Below, in pieces: positions 62,981-64,000 of a stretch of 64,000 nucleotides of DNA. Positions within the stretch are counted from its first letter, which is position 1; each line of letters opens with the position of its first letter. The stretch covers positions 122,718,742 to 122,782,741 of the forward strand of contig OY757025.1 in NCBI GenBank assembly GCA_963580285.1, written 5' to 3'. The position numbers and the translations under genes are program-made. This stretch comes from Lucinisca nassula. Lineage: Eukaryota; Mollusca; Bivalvia; Lucinida; Lucinidae. The notes below the pieces were generated by a model that worked only from the letters and a program-made list of their open reading frames with translations, ran no database searches and had not been told where the DNA came from.

Positions 62981-63524
62981 AGTATTACCACCACAAGACA
63001 ATACACACTATTGGCAAACAGGTCATTAACATGTGTTTTGTCAGAGCAGTCCAAACTTAACAACAACATATGAAATTGTTCTTACTAGGTACTCAGGAAA
63101 GAAAATATAAACGACAAAAAAAAAAAAAAAAAAAAAAAAAAAGCTCTCATGGATAAAATCCAAAGTCCAAAAGCTAGACCAAGCCGGAGATTCGGACATC
63201 AGTTCTCCTATTTTCGTTTTCGCTTAAACACGTGTGTATTTGGGCAGTTATGATGATACCGTCGTTATAAGTTACCCACAAGACTCTAAACATTTCCACT
63301 GGTGGTATCCAGAGATACCCAGAGCAGAGTAACTGATTTTTCACTTTTATTATATATATAAAAAAAAATGTCATCGAGAAATAAATTTAGTCGCTGACAG
63401 GAAGGAAATGCTTAATAAACGGGAACTCCATCTACTAGCTGATACATTCACATAAAGCCTAATTACAGAATTCAAGTGTTTTATATTTAAAGATTTTTTA
63501 TTCATTTTTTAACAGTCGCTAACG
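62981..63524. other. Intergenic, poly-A tract
   Basis: About 25 consecutive A at 63118-63142 may be a retroposon tail, but no body was recognised on either side. No gene seen. Confidence 0.35.
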
Positions 63525-63790
63525 ACGCCTCTGGGGCCGGGCCGCGTAGCGCGTCTGACCGTTGAGAAGCAAGAGGTTGCGGTTTCGAAACCCGGCTCGT
63601 TCACATACTTTCAAGGAAATTGATTATGAAATGTTTTCTATGATCATTCTCCTCCTTCCGCTAATTGAAGAAGGGCAGTTGTCAGTTACTGGCGAAAGTA
63701 TGTGCTCTCAGTACTGGTTAACCGCTTAGGTCTAAGCTTGCCAGGAAAGGTGTGGTCAGGTTAACTGCCCGCGCACGATATAATCCTAAT
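63525..63790 (+). mobile_element. tRNA-like SINE P, copy 2
   Basis: GGGGCCGGGCCGCGTAGCGC head with GCGGTTTCGAAACCCGG as B-box-like, then TCCTTCCGCTAATTGAAGAA, GGGCAGTTGTCAGTTACTGG and CTGGTTAACCGCTTAGG. Confidence 0.72.
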
Positions 63791-63794
63791 GGGT

Positions 63795-64000
63795 TGAAAG
63801 GGCCTTCTGGTTTCAGACAAGAATATTTTTAAAGCCTTTCCCTATACAAGTCTATTAAAAACCAGTTGGCCCCGGGGCGGGACATTTTGGGCTCCAGGGC
63901 TTTAATTTGAATAACTTTGGTAGAGGTCCACTAGACGAAGCTACATACCAAATATCTAAGACCTGGGCCTTCAGGTTTCTGACAAGAAGACTTTTTAAGC
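63795..64000. repeat. Dispersed repeat, truncated by window end
   Basis: GGGCCTTCTGGTTTCAGACA near 63801 and GGGCCTTCAGGTTTCTGACA near 63965 form a direct repeat of about 165 bp. No coding content. Confidence 0.6.

Overview
This window looks like nuclear DNA from a metazoan, most likely a bivalve mollusc (inference). It is AT-rich with long introns. It is crowded with SINEs, MITEs and Penelope-like retroelement pieces, and there is no sign of prokaryotic gene organisation. Repeat families are given letters here because I could not name them against a database.

Only one host gene is convincingly visible. It is a class B1 (secretin-family) G-protein-coupled receptor of calcitonin-receptor type on the + strand. 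Three exons are seen, with matching splice sites and phases: 50314-50427 and 53864-53970 (the cysteine-rich hormone-binding ectodomain) and 57941-58032 (first membrane helix). The first exons and those for TM2 onward must lie outside the window or were not recognised. The 4-kb intron before the TM1 exon contains about nine degenerate tandem copies of that exon's 5' part, most with an AG acceptor.

Everything else is mobile or repetitive. (1) A Penelope-like retroelement (PLE) has a nearly intact copy at 59509-61556, two other long broken copies (17550-19511 and 51204-53134), and about 20 copies of its 3' tail (called D). (2) There is one mariner with 28-bp inverted repeats at 9513-10853, one internally deleted mariner at 23115-23646, and one non-LTR RT remnant at 1633-2906. 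(3) SINE families are S (tRNA-headed, CA-tailed), H (AAAC-tailed) and P (tRNA-like). (4) Foldback/MITE families are A, B, C, E, F, N, Q, K and M. (5) Satellites and minisatellites include a 79-bp array, a ~150-bp array, a ~135-bp array, the ~260-bp G repeat, and a 30-bp array derived from G.

The most interesting pattern is modular. Families A, B and C have different termini but carry the same ~43-bp central palindrome, in about 20 copies. It has paired substitutions that keep both arms complementary. A second palindrome (E core) likewise sits inside several different TTAA-flanked MITEs. Nested insertions (D in H in PLE; G in A; D in B; B and D in J; H in H) give a relative chronology.

Layout: 0-5 kb minisatellite, SINE, B, LINE, 330-bp duplication, D/K. 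5-9 kb M, N, G, PLE piece. 9-13 kb mariner in a duplicated repeat, E, A, B. 13-25 kb J, B, PLE, A, N, mariner, C. 25-40 kb H, D, satellite, foldbacks. 40-50 kb G-in-A, F, SINE, minisatellite, D, satellite. 50-58 kb receptor exons with introns full of TEs. 58-64 kb PLE, C, SINEs.
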